Shown in pieces: positions 27,784 to 35,532 of a stretch of 64,000 bases of DNA (the stretch's first letter is position 1; the number at the start of each line of letters is the position of its first letter). Below the pieces are notes generated by a model. It saw only the letters and a program-made list of their open reading frames with translations. It was not told the origin of the DNA and did no database searches. The DNA comes from Cetobacterium sp. 2A (GTDB taxonomy: Bacteria; Fusobacteriota; Fusobacteriia; Fusobacteriales; Fusobacteriaceae): the NCBI RefSeq assembly GCF_014250685.1, contig NZ_JACFAJ010000005.1, positions 62,001 through 126,000 on the forward strand, in the 5' to 3' direction. Position numbers and translations under genes: made by a program.

Positions 27784-28971
27784 ATGAATAACACACCTAA
27801 TAGTAACAGGAAACATATTGGAATTTTTGGAAAAACAAATGCTGGAAAATCTTCACTTTTAAATGCCATTACAGAGCAAGATATCGCAATTGTTTCAGAT
27901 ATTCCTGGTACAACAACTGATTCCGTGACTAAAGCTATGGAATTGATTCCATTTGGTCCTGTTCTTTTTATTGATACTGCTGGATTAGATGATGATAGTG
28001 CCCTTGGAAAATTAAGAGTTAATAATACTCTAAAAGAATTTAAAAGAACTGATTTTGCTATTTTTGTTATGGATAGTAATAGTTTAGATTTAGATTTTTA
28101 TAACAAGCAAATAAATATATTTAAAAAATATAATATTCCCTATATTTTAGTATTTAATAAAATTGATACTTGCACTCATGAACAAGTTCAAACTTTAAAA
28201 GAAAAATTTCCTAATGCAATTATGACCTCTGTAAATAATAGGGAAAGTATATTACTCTTAAAAGAAACTCTTATTAAAAATCTTCAAATAACAGAGGAGG
28301 AACCCTCTCTTATAAAAGGCTTGGTTCCATACAACGGAACTATTGTAATGGTAGTTCCTGTCGATTCTGAAGCCCCAAAAGGCAGATTAATTTTACCTCA
28401 AGTACAAGTAATTCGTGATTGTTTAGATAATGGAATTAAAAGTTATGTTGTAAGAGATACCGAACTTGAATCTGCCTTAGAAGATTTAAAAAATATAGAC
28501 TTGGTTATAACTGATTCTCAAGCTTTTAAAAAAGTTGATTCCATTTTAAATAATAGAACCAAATTAACAAGTTTCTCAATTCTTTTTGCACGCCAAAAGG
28601 GAGATTTAGATGCTTTTGTTGAAGGTGTGAAAACTTTAGATAATTTAGTTGATGGATCGAAAATTTTAATATCAGAATCTTGTACTCACAATACTTCACA
28701 TGAAGATATTGGAAAAGTTAAGATTCCAAATTTAATAAAAAAGTATACAGCAAAGCAGATAAATTTTGATTTTAAAATGGGAAAGGATTTTCCTGAAAAT
28801 TTAGATGAATATGACTTAATCATTCATTGTGGTTCTTGTATGTTAAATAAGAAAATAATGCAAAATAGAATAAAGGAATCTCACGAAAATGGGGTACCTA
28901 TAACTAACTATGGAATTGTCATTGCCTATTTAACTGGTATTTTAGACAAATCTATAGAAATTTTTTCTTAA
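27784..28971 (+). CDS. hydF: [FeFe] hydrogenase maturation GTPase/scaffold HydF
   Basis: This is a 395-aa scaffold protein that assembles the 2Fe subcluster and delivers it to HydA. The N-terminal GTPase domain has the P-loop GKTNAGKSS (residues 16-24), GTTTD, DTAGLDD and NKID. The C-terminal cluster-binding domain has CxHx45HCxxC: C300 and H302 (SCTHNTSH), then H348, C349 and C352 (IIHCGSCML). The Shine-Dalgarno is GGGAGG. A PLP-enzyme gene begins 18 bp downstream, so the operon probably continues. Confidence 0.97.
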   Translation: MNNTPNSNRKHIGIFGKTNAGKSSLLNAITEQDIAIVSDIPGTTTDSVTKAMELIPFGPVLFIDTAGLDDDSALGKLRVNNTLKEFKRTDFAIFVMDSNSLDLDFYNKQINIFKKYNIPYILVFNKIDTCTHEQVQTLKEKFPNAIMTSVNNRESILLLKETLIKNLQITEEEPSLIKGLVPYNGTIVMVVPVDSEAPKGRLILPQVQVIRDCLDNGIKSYVVRDTELESALEDLKNIDLVITDSQAFKKVDSILNNRTKLTSFSILFARQKGDLDAFVEGVKTLDNLVDGSKILISESCTHNTSHEDIGKVKIPNLIKKYTAKQINFDFKMGKDFPENLDEYDLIIHCGSCMLNKKIMQNRIKESHENGVPITNYGIVIAYLTGILDKSIEIFS

Positions 28972-28989
28972 GTAAAAATTGGAGGAAAC

Positions 28990-29985
28990 ATGATTAAAAT
29001 ACCAAATTCTATTTCAATTGCTAATTTACCAACCAGAATTGAAAATCTGAAGGGACTTTCTGAAGAATTACAAAAGAATATTTTTATTAAACGGGATGAT
29101 TTTACTGGATGTGAAGTTTCTGGAAATAAAGTAAGAAAACTTGAATACTCAGTGAAAGATGCCATAGATAAAGGATGTAATACTTTGATAACCTGTGGTG
29201 GAATTCAGTCTAATCATGCTAGAGCGACTGCTGCTGTAGCAGCTAGATTGGGATTAAAATCTATTTTAGTTTTAAGGTCTAATGAGACTCCCAAAATAGA
29301 TGGAAATTATCTACTGGATGAAATTTTAGGATCTGAAGTAAGGATTATAACATCAGATCAGTATAGAGATTCTAGAGAAGAAATAATGGAAAGTATTAAA
29401 AAAGAAGTGGATTCACAAGGTGATAAGGCCTATATAATTCCTGAAGGAGCTTCAAACGGCATAGGAACATTTGGATATTTTAACTGCTTTAAAGAAATTT
29501 TAGAACAAGAAAAACTTATGAATAAATCATTTGATACGATATTAGTTCCAGTAGGATCTGGTGGAACTTATGCGGGGTTATTTTTAGCTAATAAATTATT
29601 AAATTCCAAAAAAAGAATTATTGGAATCAATGTTTGTGATGATGCAGAATTTTTTAAAAATAAAATTTCTGAAATAGTGCAAGAAACTTTAGATATCCTT
29701 GGAAAAAAATTAGATTTTTCAAAAGACGAAATTGAAATTATAGATGGATATGTCGGAAGAGGTTATTCTTTGAGTAGAAAAGAAGAAATTGATTTCATAA
29801 AAAAAATAGGTCGTACTGAAGGTGTTATACTCGATCCAGTCTATACAGGCAAAGCTCTTTACGGACTATACAATGAGTCTAAAAATAAAAATCTTGATAC
29901 ATGTAAAAATATTTTATTCATTCATACAGGTGGGATTTTTGGCCTATTTAAAGATTATGAGGAGGATATTCAATGGAAAATTTGA
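28990..29985 (+). CDS. dcyD: D-cysteine desulfhydrase / ACC-deaminase-like PLP enzyme
   Basis: This is a 331-aa fold-type II PLP enzyme. The PLP lysine is expected at K47 in SGNKVRKLEY. GGIQSNHARATAAVAARLGL and a VPVGSGGTYAGL phosphate-binding loop are family hallmarks. D-cysteine desulfhydrase releases H2S, NH3 and pyruvate; 1-aminocyclopropane-1-carboxylate deaminase is the alternative reading, and the two are hard to split by eye. AACATG follows GGAGG. It is cotranscribed with hydF upstream (18-bp gap), and its 3' end overlaps the transporter gene by 13 nt. That pairing makes an amino-acid import and degradation pair likely. Confidence 0.78.
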   Translation: MIKIPNSISIANLPTRIENLKGLSEELQKNIFIKRDDFTGCEVSGNKVRKLEYSVKDAIDKGCNTLITCGGIQSNHARATAAVAARLGLKSILVLRSNETPKIDGNYLLDEILGSEVRIITSDQYRDSREEIMESIKKEVDSQGDKAYIIPEGASNGIGTFGYFNCFKEILEQEKLMNKSFDTILVPVGSGGTYAGLFLANKLLNSKKRIIGINVCDDAEFFKNKISEIVQETLDILGKKLDFSKDEIEIIDGYVGRGYSLSRKEEIDFIKKIGRTEGVILDPVYTGKALYGLYNESKNKNLDTCKNILFIHTGGIFGLFKDYEEDIQWKI

Positions 29986-31217
29986 AAAAACCAAACCATA
30001 TTTGGGATGCCTATAAATTTTCACTAGTATTAATTGGAGCAATTATCTTAGGAAGTATTGTTGGAATTATAATGGGACCAAAAGCAATGATGTTTAAACC
30101 TTTTGGAGATCTTTTTATAAATGCTATGTTCACAATAGTAGTTCCTCTAGTTCTTGTTACAATTAGTAGCTCTATTGCTAGCATGAATGATATGAAAAGA
30201 TTAAAAAATATTTTAAAAAGCTTAGTAATAGTCTTTGTGTCTACTGGATTAGTTGCAGCACTGCTTATAATTGTTGTAGTTACTTTTTTCCCTCCAGCTG
30301 AGGGTGTAAATTTACATCTTCAAACTACTGAAGCATTAAAACCTTTCCAAACTGGAGATCAAATAGTTTCAGCTCTAACAGTTAAGGATTTTCCAGAATT
30401 AATTTCTAGAAAAAATATGTTACCTTTGATTATTTTTTCCATTATTTTTGGTCTTTGTATAAATATGACAGGAGAAAAAGGAAAAGTTGTAGCAAAAGGT
30501 TTGGATGCTTTATCTGAAGTTTTCTTAAAAATGATAAATCTTTTGATGTATTATGCGCCAATTGGACTTGGAGCTTATTTTGCGTCACTTATTGGAGAGT
30601 ATGGAAAGGAACTTTTAGGATCGTATGCAAGAGCCATGTTGATTTATTATCCTCTTTGTATTGTATATTTTTTTACAGCTTTTCCAATATATGCTTATAT
30701 AGCTGCTGGAAAAGAAGGAGTAAAATCCCTAAAACACTTACTTTCTCCAGCTATAACATCTTTAGCTACCCAGAGTAGTATTGCAACCCTTCCTGTCAAT
30801 TTAGATGCGTGTGAAGAGATAGGAGTTCCTAAAGATATAAGAGAAATTGTTCTACCTATTGGAGCTACAGCTCATATGGATGGAACTTGTATTAGTACAA
30901 TTTTAAAGATCTCATTTTTGTTTGGAATTTTTGGAATTCCTTTCGAAGGTGTTGGAACTTATGCGAGCGCACTTCTTTTATCTTTAGTCGGTGGAGTTGT
31001 AATGTCAGGAGTTCCTGGCGGTGGATTAATTGGAGAAATGTTAATTGTTACAATGTACGGATTCCCTCCAGAGGCATTTCCAATAATTGCAACGATAGGA
31101 TATTTGGTAGATCCTCCAGCAACTATGATAAATGCAAGTGGAGACACTGTAGCAGCTATGCTAGTAACAAGAATGGTAGAAGGTAAAGATTGGATGAAAG
31201 CAAAAATAACGACCTAA
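29973..31217 (+). CDS. dicarboxylate/amino acid:cation symporter (DAACS)
   Basis: This is a 414-aa glutamate-transporter-fold symporter with eight helices and re-entrant loops. Markers are FINAMFTIVVPLVLVTISSS, the SLATQSSIATLPVN hairpin 1 region, PIGATAHMDGT and a VDPPATMINASGD C-terminal motif. It differs from TcyP at 7827. Overlap with the PLP-enzyme gene suggests it imports that enzyme's substrate, perhaps D-cysteine or another small amino acid. GAGGAGG lies before the ATG inside the upstream gene. It ends within a perfect palindrome that also covers the stop codon of the convergent gene. Confidence 0.85.
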   Translation: MENLKKPNHIWDAYKFSLVLIGAIILGSIVGIIMGPKAMMFKPFGDLFINAMFTIVVPLVLVTISSSIASMNDMKRLKNILKSLVIVFVSTGLVAALLIIVVVTFFPPAEGVNLHLQTTEALKPFQTGDQIVSALTVKDFPELISRKNMLPLIIFSIIFGLCINMTGEKGKVVAKGLDALSEVFLKMINLLMYYAPIGLGAYFASLIGEYGKELLGSYARAMLIYYPLCIVYFFTAFPIYAYIAAGKEGVKSLKHLLSPAITSLATQSSIATLPVNLDACEEIGVPKDIREIVLPIGATAHMDGTCISTILKISFLFGIFGIPFEGVGTYASALLLSLVGGVVMSGVPGGGLIGEMLIVTMYGFPPEAFPIIATIGYLVDPPATMINASGDTVAAMLVTRMVEGKDWMKAKITT

Positions 31218-31243
31218 GTGATATCACTTAGGTCGTTATTTTT
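31202..31243. terminator. perfect 42-bp palindromic bidirectional terminator
   Basis: 31202-31222 is the exact reverse complement of 31223-31243, with A5 on one end and T5 on the other. It contains the stop codon of the symporter (31215-31217) and reaches into that of the convergent gene (31242-31244). The perfect symmetry leaves no unpaired loop beyond the minimal turn. Confidence 0.9.
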
Positions 31244-31967
31244 AGCTCCACTGCTTTTCTAATTCTATTAAATCTTCTTCTTGAGAAGTTATTTTTAATT
31301 TTTCTATTGCTGAGTAAAGTAAATGATATCTATTCACTCCAGTAAATAATGTTTCATAAAGATTATCAAACTCTATAACTATTTCTGAAAATTCTCTTTC
31401 GTGTTTTTTCCAATAAATTAACTCGTCTTCAAATTCTCTTTTTATTTCTGGATAAGCTTCCCAATTTTTAAATTGAGAAAAAAACAAATATGTGAGAACT
31501 GCTCCCATAAGTTCAGTCTCTTTTTTAGTAACAGGATTATGTAATTTATAATAATATTTTTTTTTGAATTTATTCATAGAATATCTCTGTTCTTCACTCA
31601 TTCTTATTTCGAAGTTTGAATATTGCGTCGCAGATATGTCTGAGGCTGCGTATTTTGCCGTTAAAGGGTCTATATAAACTTTTACGACACTTTCCTCGTC
31701 TGCAATGAAGCAATCCCTTCCTAGGGCATTTAAATCGTTTATAATTAAAATCATTGGATCATAAAAATTTAAGAAATTTTCATTCCCAAAATATATTTTA
31801 ACATTTTTAAATCCCAAATCTAAAATAGCTTCTTCTTTCTTTAAAATTTTAATAGGAATTCTTAAAGAGTTGTGTTCTTTTTTATGATCTTTTGAAAGTT
31901 TAAAATATTTAAAGATTTTTAATCCTGTATAAATAAACAAAACAAATATAAAAATCATTAGCTCCAT
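31242..31967 (-). CDS. hypothetical membrane-anchored protein
   Basis: This is a 241-aa protein I do not recognise. One N-terminal hydrophobic helix (about residues 1-22, MELMIFIFVLFIYTGLKIF) acts as a signal anchor. The remaining 215 residues are hydrophilic and mixed alpha/beta, with aromatic-rich helices near the C-terminus (YWKKHEREFSEIVIEFDNLY). I chose the ATG at 31967 because AGGAGG lies 5 bases upstream; the TTG at 31982 is part of that box. Just upstream is an AT-only imperfect inverted repeat (about 31982-32007). It is monocistronic and convergent with the symporter. Confidence 0.7.
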   Translation of the reverse strand: MELMIFIFVLFIYTGLKIFKYFKLSKDHKKEHNSLRIPIKILKKEEAILDLGFKNVKIYFGNENFLNFYDPMILIINDLNALGRDCFIADEESVVKVYIDPLTAKYAASDISATQYSNFEIRMSEEQRYSMNKFKKKYYYKLHNPVTKKETELMGAVLTYLFFSQFKNWEAYPEIKREFEDELIYWKKHEREFSEIVIEFDNLYETLFTGVNRYHLLYSAIEKLKITSQEEDLIELEKQWS

Positions 31968-32044
31968 GAATATCCTCCTCAAACAAAATAAATAAAATTT
32001 ATTATTTTGAGGGTATTTACGCAGAATTATTTAAAAATCCTTAT

Positions 32045-32692
32045 TTATATATCATATTTAGTTAAATTATTTCCTTTTATAACTTTTGAAAGTTCAGATG
32101 GGTAATTTTTACTTCCACCATAAACCACTAAATGTTTAATTAAAGAAGGTGTTGATTCTCCATTTCTTATACTCTTTCTAAGGGGTTGATATGCTTCATG
32201 TCTTGAAAGATTTATAACATAATCTTTAACTGATTCTTCTATTGTTTCGTATTTTCTATAATAAACTCTAGAATTTTGAGCAGCTTTCAATCTTGGTTCA
32301 CTAGAATTGAAAGATTTCATTCCAAAAAGATTATTACTTTTTTGTGCCACTCTTGATTTACCCCATGCGCTTTCAAGAGATGCTTGAGCTAGTATTAATG
32401 AAGTTGGTGGTATTATCATTTTATCCATCAATGTTTTTTTATCTCCAACTCTCACTCTGTAAGTTGAATAAACTTCATTTAAAAATTCTTTTTCCGCTTT
32501 TGTTATTTTTGACTTATTTAAAATATTAGTTACTTTCTCTTTATCTTGTTTTATATCATTTTGTACTTCCGTTATTATTGGTAGCATTGTTTTAATAAAA
32601 CTATTAGAACCTTTTTTTAAATCTGCAGCAGTTGCTGAGAAGCTACTGATAAAAAGAAATGCTGTCAATGTGAATATAATTATTTTTCTCAA
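32045..32692 (-). CDS. Bax-like glucosaminidase-domain protein
   Basis: This is a 215-aa protein with a signal peptide (about 1-23, ending ATAAD) and a C-terminal Bax/glucosaminidase-like domain. Family features are PPTSLILAQASLESAWGKSR (the Glu is the predicted catalytic acid), NNLFGMKSF and VYYRKYETIEESVKDYVINL. It would cut N-acetylglucosaminyl bonds in peptidoglycan in the periplasm. The start is TTG at 32692 with GGAGG 8 bases upstream. It lies next to the replication origin region and is divergent from the glycine-zipper lipoprotein gene. Confidence 0.85.
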   Translation of the reverse strand: MRKIIIFTLTAFLFISSFSATAADLKKGSNSFIKTMLPIITEVQNDIKQDKEKVTNILNKSKITKAEKEFLNEVYSTYRVRVGDKKTLMDKMIIPPTSLILAQASLESAWGKSRVAQKSNNLFGMKSFNSSEPRLKAAQNSRVYYRKYETIEESVKDYVINLSRHEAYQPLRKSIRNGESTPSLIKHLVVYGGSKNYPSELSKVIKGNNLTKYDI

Positions 32693-32799
32693 GTTAACTT
32701 CCTCCGTATTTATTATTTTTAGAAATATTTATTTCCGTTTGACTAAGTATATAATATTTTTGTGACATTCTTGTGAACTTTTTGATTTTTTTTGACATA

Positions 32800-32864
32800 C
32801 TATACAACAACGTAGAAATTTTGTATGATATTACAGAAGGTTAAATTTATACTTTACCGTATAC
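32800..32864 (+). promoter_or_regulatory. two iteron-like sites between bax-like gene and lipoprotein gene
   Basis: CTATACAACAACGTAG (32800-32815) matches the inverted iteron at 33580-33595 at 13 of 16 positions. ATACTTTACCGTATAC (32849-32864) matches the direct iteron form with a few changes and lies just before a TATAAT (32868-32873). These may be outlying Rep-binding sites. Confidence 0.5.
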
Positions 32865-32899
32865 TTTTATAATTTATAGCAATAAGAAAGGAGATAAAA

Positions 32900-33220
32900 A
32901 TGAAAAAGAAAATTACCATGTTACTTTTTATGGGTACTATGCTGATTGGATGTTCTAATGTTGGGTCTAATACTATTGGATCTACTACTGTAGGAGCTGG
33001 TGCTGGTGCTTTATTAGGTCAAGCTATTGGTCATGATAGTAAAGCTACTTTACTAGGTGCTGGAATTGGTGCTGCTGCTGGTGCCTTAGTTGGTTCGGTT
33101 CAAGATCAAACTCAAGCTATAGAAAATAATAACAGATCAACTCCTAATTATTATAATAATCAACCACAGTATACTCCATATTACAATAGTCAATATGCTA
33201 CTCCTCGTTCAGGTTATTAA
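32900..33220 (+). CDS. glycine-zipper outer-membrane lipoprotein
   Basis: This is a 106-aa lipoprotein. The signal peptide ends in a lipobox (LIGC), so Cys18 should be acylated. It is followed by a glycine-zipper segment (VGAGAGALLGQAIG and LLGAGIGAAAGALVG) that could form a membrane-inserting helical hairpin, as in YMGG/Slp-type small proteins. The tail is Asn-, Tyr-, Gln- and Pro-rich and disordered. AAAGGAG precedes the ATG. The iteron-like site upstream suggests the gene could be influenced by the replication initiator. It ends with a terminator. Confidence 0.8.
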   Translation: MKKKITMLLFMGTMLIGCSNVGSNTIGSTTVGAGAGALLGQAIGHDSKATLLGAGIGAAAGALVGSVQDQTQAIENNNRSTPNYYNNQPQYTPYYNSQYATPRSGY

Positions 33221-33233
33221 AATTATCAAAATG

Positions 33234-33260
33234 AAGACCCTTTTAGGGGTCTTTTTTTTA
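33234..33260 (+). terminator. intrinsic terminator after lipoprotein gene
   Basis: AAGACCC (33234-33240) pairs with GGGTCTT (33247-33253), followed by eight T. It insulates the origin from upstream transcription. Confidence 0.85.
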
Positions 33261-33283
33261 TGCTATTTATATATTGTTTAGTT

Positions 33284-33310
33284 TGTTATATATTGTTATA
33301 TAATGTTATA
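33284..33310 (+). repeat. three TGTTATA repeats at exact 10-bp period (candidate DNA unwinding element)
   Basis: TGTTATA occurs at 33284-33290, 33294-33300 and 33304-33310, each separated by three A/T bases. They are in helical phase within an almost G/C-free zone about 80 bp from the iterons. Confidence 0.7.
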
Positions 33311-33388
33311 AATATTAGGGCAAAAAACGAAAATTAAAGTAGGCCAATAAAATCAAGGGCTAGATTGAAAAAACCATCAAAAAAACCT

Positions 33389-33494
33389 CAACGTTATCGT
33401 ATACTATTATTCAACGTTATCGTATACTATTCCTCAACGTTATCGTATACTAGTTTTGACGTTATCGTATACTAGTTTTGACGTTACTGTATAC
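33389..33494 (+). repeat. tandem iteron array (five direct copies)
   Basis: Consensus CAACGTTATCGTATAC. Copies are at 33389, 33412, 33435, 33457 and 33479 (16 bp each), at spacings of 23, 23, 22 and 22 bp, so all lie on one face of the helix. The first three are identical, the fourth starts TG, and the fifth has TTACTGTATAC. A more diverged sixth copy (CTACATTAGCGTATAC) lies at 33518-33533. Confidence 0.92.
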
Positions 33495-33579
33495 CAAGGA
33501 TGTTTTTTCACAAACTTCTACATTAGCGTATACTTTTAAGCTTGTATTTTGTATTTTATAGTGTTAAAATACATAAAAA

Positions 33580-33595
33580 GTATACAATAACGTTG
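33580..33595 (-). promoter_or_regulatory. inverted iteron at the rep promoter/RBS (autoregulatory operator)
   Basis: GTATACAATAACGTTG is the iteron in reverse orientation, ending just before the GAGGGAG ribosome binding site of rep. Rep binding here would repress its own gene, as in iteron plasmids. Confidence 0.7.
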
Positions 33596-33608
33596 AGGGA
33601 GAAAAAGG

Positions 33609-35465
33609 ATGAGCAATAACCTTATAAATAAAGATTTTTTATTATGGGAAGAGATTGATAGCTCTGAACAGGCAGAAACTTTAGAAGAAAACCTGTCAGT
33701 TGAGGATTTGAATTTGGAAAATCCATCTTTAATAAGAATGGATATGAATATAATTGAATATCCGTTATTTAGCAAAAATAATCATAGAAAAGTAAACCAG
33801 AGTATAAAATATTTTTTTAATAATGACAAAGATGTTTTTATTATGGTTAAGCCTATATCTGGTGATTATATTCCTGGAGATTTTGAAGAAAGAGTTTTTA
33901 TTGCTTTATTAAAAATAATGAAGAAGAGAGGATTTCAACAAACTTTTTACGTTTCAGCAACAGAACTTTTAGATGAGTTTGGATTGACAAACAAGGCCTA
34001 TTATAAAAGAATAAAACAATCTATAACAAGGCTTGCAGAGACATCTTATGTTTTTAAAAATACTTTATACTTGAGTAAAATAAAGAGAAATATAGAAGAT
34101 ACGGTCAACACGAATATTATGACTATAAGAACAATTAGTCTAGTGAATGACAAAAAATTAAGAGAAGAATTATATAATGATAACAGGATTAAAGAGATTT
34201 ATGAGATAACAATCTCAAAATATTTTTATGATAATATCATAAGAAAAGGTTACTTAGTTTACGATTCAAATACTTTATTAGGAATTGAAAATTCAACGAC
34301 TAGAACCGTTTATATGTTAATCAGTAAATTGAGATTTCAAAATCTATATTTGAAGGTTCCGTCGCTTTATTTAATAAAAAGAATTCCATTAAAATTTAAT
34401 AAAGTTACGATAAGTAGAACAGTCAAATCTTTGGAAAGATGCTGTAAAGAATTATTAGAAAAAAAACTTATCACAAGATACAATATTATAAAAAATAAAA
34501 AATGGGAAGAATCTGAGATTGAGTTTTTCTTTGAGGATGTTCACAATAATATAAAACAAAAACATTTTTATGCCGATAAGAAAGATTTTGGAGAAGTTCT
34601 TAATAATTATGATGCTTCTTTACTGATAAGTCATACGGAAGAGCAGAGTTTATCACCACTTCAGGAGATAAAAAAAGAACTTGAGGAAAATACTCCAACG
34701 CCTGAAATGATAGAAACTGTTTTAAATAGTATGCCAATAAAAGCTAGAGATTTAAAAACAATTCCAAATCTTATAAGAGATGCAATTAAAACGCATGGTT
34801 TCCAACATGTAAAATTTGTAGCAGAATATATGAAAATTCATAAAGTTGGAAATATTAGAAGTTATTTCACTCAAGCTTTAGAAAATGGTTGGGCTGATGA
34901 ATATATTGCTAAAAGAAAAAATGAAGAGAGAAAAAAAGTTGTACAAGTTCCTTTATTTATTGAGTCAGAGAGTGATTTAATTCATACTCAATTAAAAAAT
35001 GAAACTAAAGAAAAATATATAGTTCTCAGTGAAAAAGAAAAAGAAGATATTGAAAAAATCGCTTACATAGAGTACATAAAGAAGTGTGGTGCAGAAACAA
35101 GTGCTCAAAAGAGAGCTTTCAAGTTAGGGAAAGAAAGTATAATTATTGATTATTTGATAACTAGCAAATATTTTGAGATGAACCCCAAAATTATAGAAAC
35201 TATTATTGAAGAGATTGAACCAGAGATTGAAGAGATTGAATCAGAGGAAATTATAGCAGATATATTCGCAAAATTCGAAACATTCTCATCTTATAAATTT
35301 AAAATTTTCCAAATTTTACAAGAAAAAATTGAAATGGAAAAATTAAAAATGATTTTAGATTTTTTAAACTTTGAGAAGGAATTTAATTCAACAATGGATG
35401 AATATACAATATTTTTAATGTTTAATGAGGGACAAAAAAGTAGAATACTTATAAAGAAAAAATAA
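33609..35465 (+). CDS. plasmid replication initiator protein (RepA/RPA-like, iteron-binding)
   Basis: This is a 618-aa initiator. After an acidic N-terminus (about 1-45) comes a region beginning IIEYPLFSKNNHRK, followed by FEERVFIALLKIMKKRGFQQ and SATELLDEFGL, resembling the winged-helix RPA/Rep-type initiators of plasmids. A second winged-helix-like part spans about 200-330. The C-terminal 270 residues are helical and acidic, with a short EEIEPEIEEIE repeat near 540. It is longer than most Rep_3 proteins (250-450 aa). The family call rests on pattern and on the flanking iterons. An inverted iteron sits at its promoter. Iterons also occur at its 3' end. Confidence 0.82.
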   Translation: MSNNLINKDFLLWEEIDSSEQAETLEENLSVEDLNLENPSLIRMDMNIIEYPLFSKNNHRKVNQSIKYFFNNDKDVFIMVKPISGDYIPGDFEERVFIALLKIMKKRGFQQTFYVSATELLDEFGLTNKAYYKRIKQSITRLAETSYVFKNTLYLSKIKRNIEDTVNTNIMTIRTISLVNDKKLREELYNDNRIKEIYEITISKYFYDNIIRKGYLVYDSNTLLGIENSTTRTVYMLISKLRFQNLYLKVPSLYLIKRIPLKFNKVTISRTVKSLERCCKELLEKKLITRYNIIKNKKWEESEIEFFFEDVHNNIKQKHFYADKKDFGEVLNNYDASLLISHTEEQSLSPLQEIKKELEENTPTPEMIETVLNSMPIKARDLKTIPNLIRDAIKTHGFQHVKFVAEYMKIHKVGNIRSYFTQALENGWADEYIAKRKNEERKKVVQVPLFIESESDLIHTQLKNETKEKYIVLSEKEKEDIEKIAYIEYIKKCGAETSAQKRAFKLGKESIIIDYLITSKYFEMNPKIIETIIEEIEPEIEEIESEEIIADIFAKFETFSSYKFKIFQILQEKIEMEKLKMILDFLNFEKEFNSTMDEYTIFLMFNEGQKSRILIKKK

Positions 35466-35507
35466 TCGTTATTGTATACTATGTTAAATATATACATTAC
35501 CGTATAC
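35464..35507 (+). promoter_or_regulatory. iteron pair upstream of parA
   Basis: AATCGTTATTGTATAC (35464-35479) and ATACATTACCGTATAC (35492-35507) are direct iteron-like copies 28 bp apart, between the rep stop codon and the parA start. Rep, or ParB if the site doubles as a centromere, could bind here and control parAB expression. Confidence 0.65.
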
Positions 35508-35532
35508 TAAATTTAAATTGGGAGAGGAGATA

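Larger units (their letters stand above)
33261..33608. other. plasmid-type replication origin region
   Basis: This 348-bp gene-free stretch holds an AT-only zone with three phased repeats (33284-33310), five tandem iterons (33389-33494), one degenerate iteron (33518-33533) and an inverted iteron (33580-33595) next to the rep ribosome binding site. The arrangement of AT-rich unwinding zone, iteron array and rep gene is classical for iteron-regulated theta plasmids. I saw no clear DnaA box (TTATNCACA). Confidence 0.85.

Noticed and set aside
33389-33494. Tandem 16-bp repeats could be read as a CRISPR array
   Set aside because: The intervals are only 6-7 bp, not 25-40 bp, no cas genes are near, and the repeats have an inverted partner at the rep promoter. 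They are iterons.
33221-33608. Small RNA or gene in the 388-bp gap before rep
   Set aside because: The stretch is accounted for by a terminator, AT-rich repeats and iterons, with no supported open frame.
35464-35507. Consensus parS site near parAB
   Set aside because: No TGTTTCACGTGAAACA-like palindrome was seen. The repeats here match the Rep iterons, so a centromere role is only an alternative.
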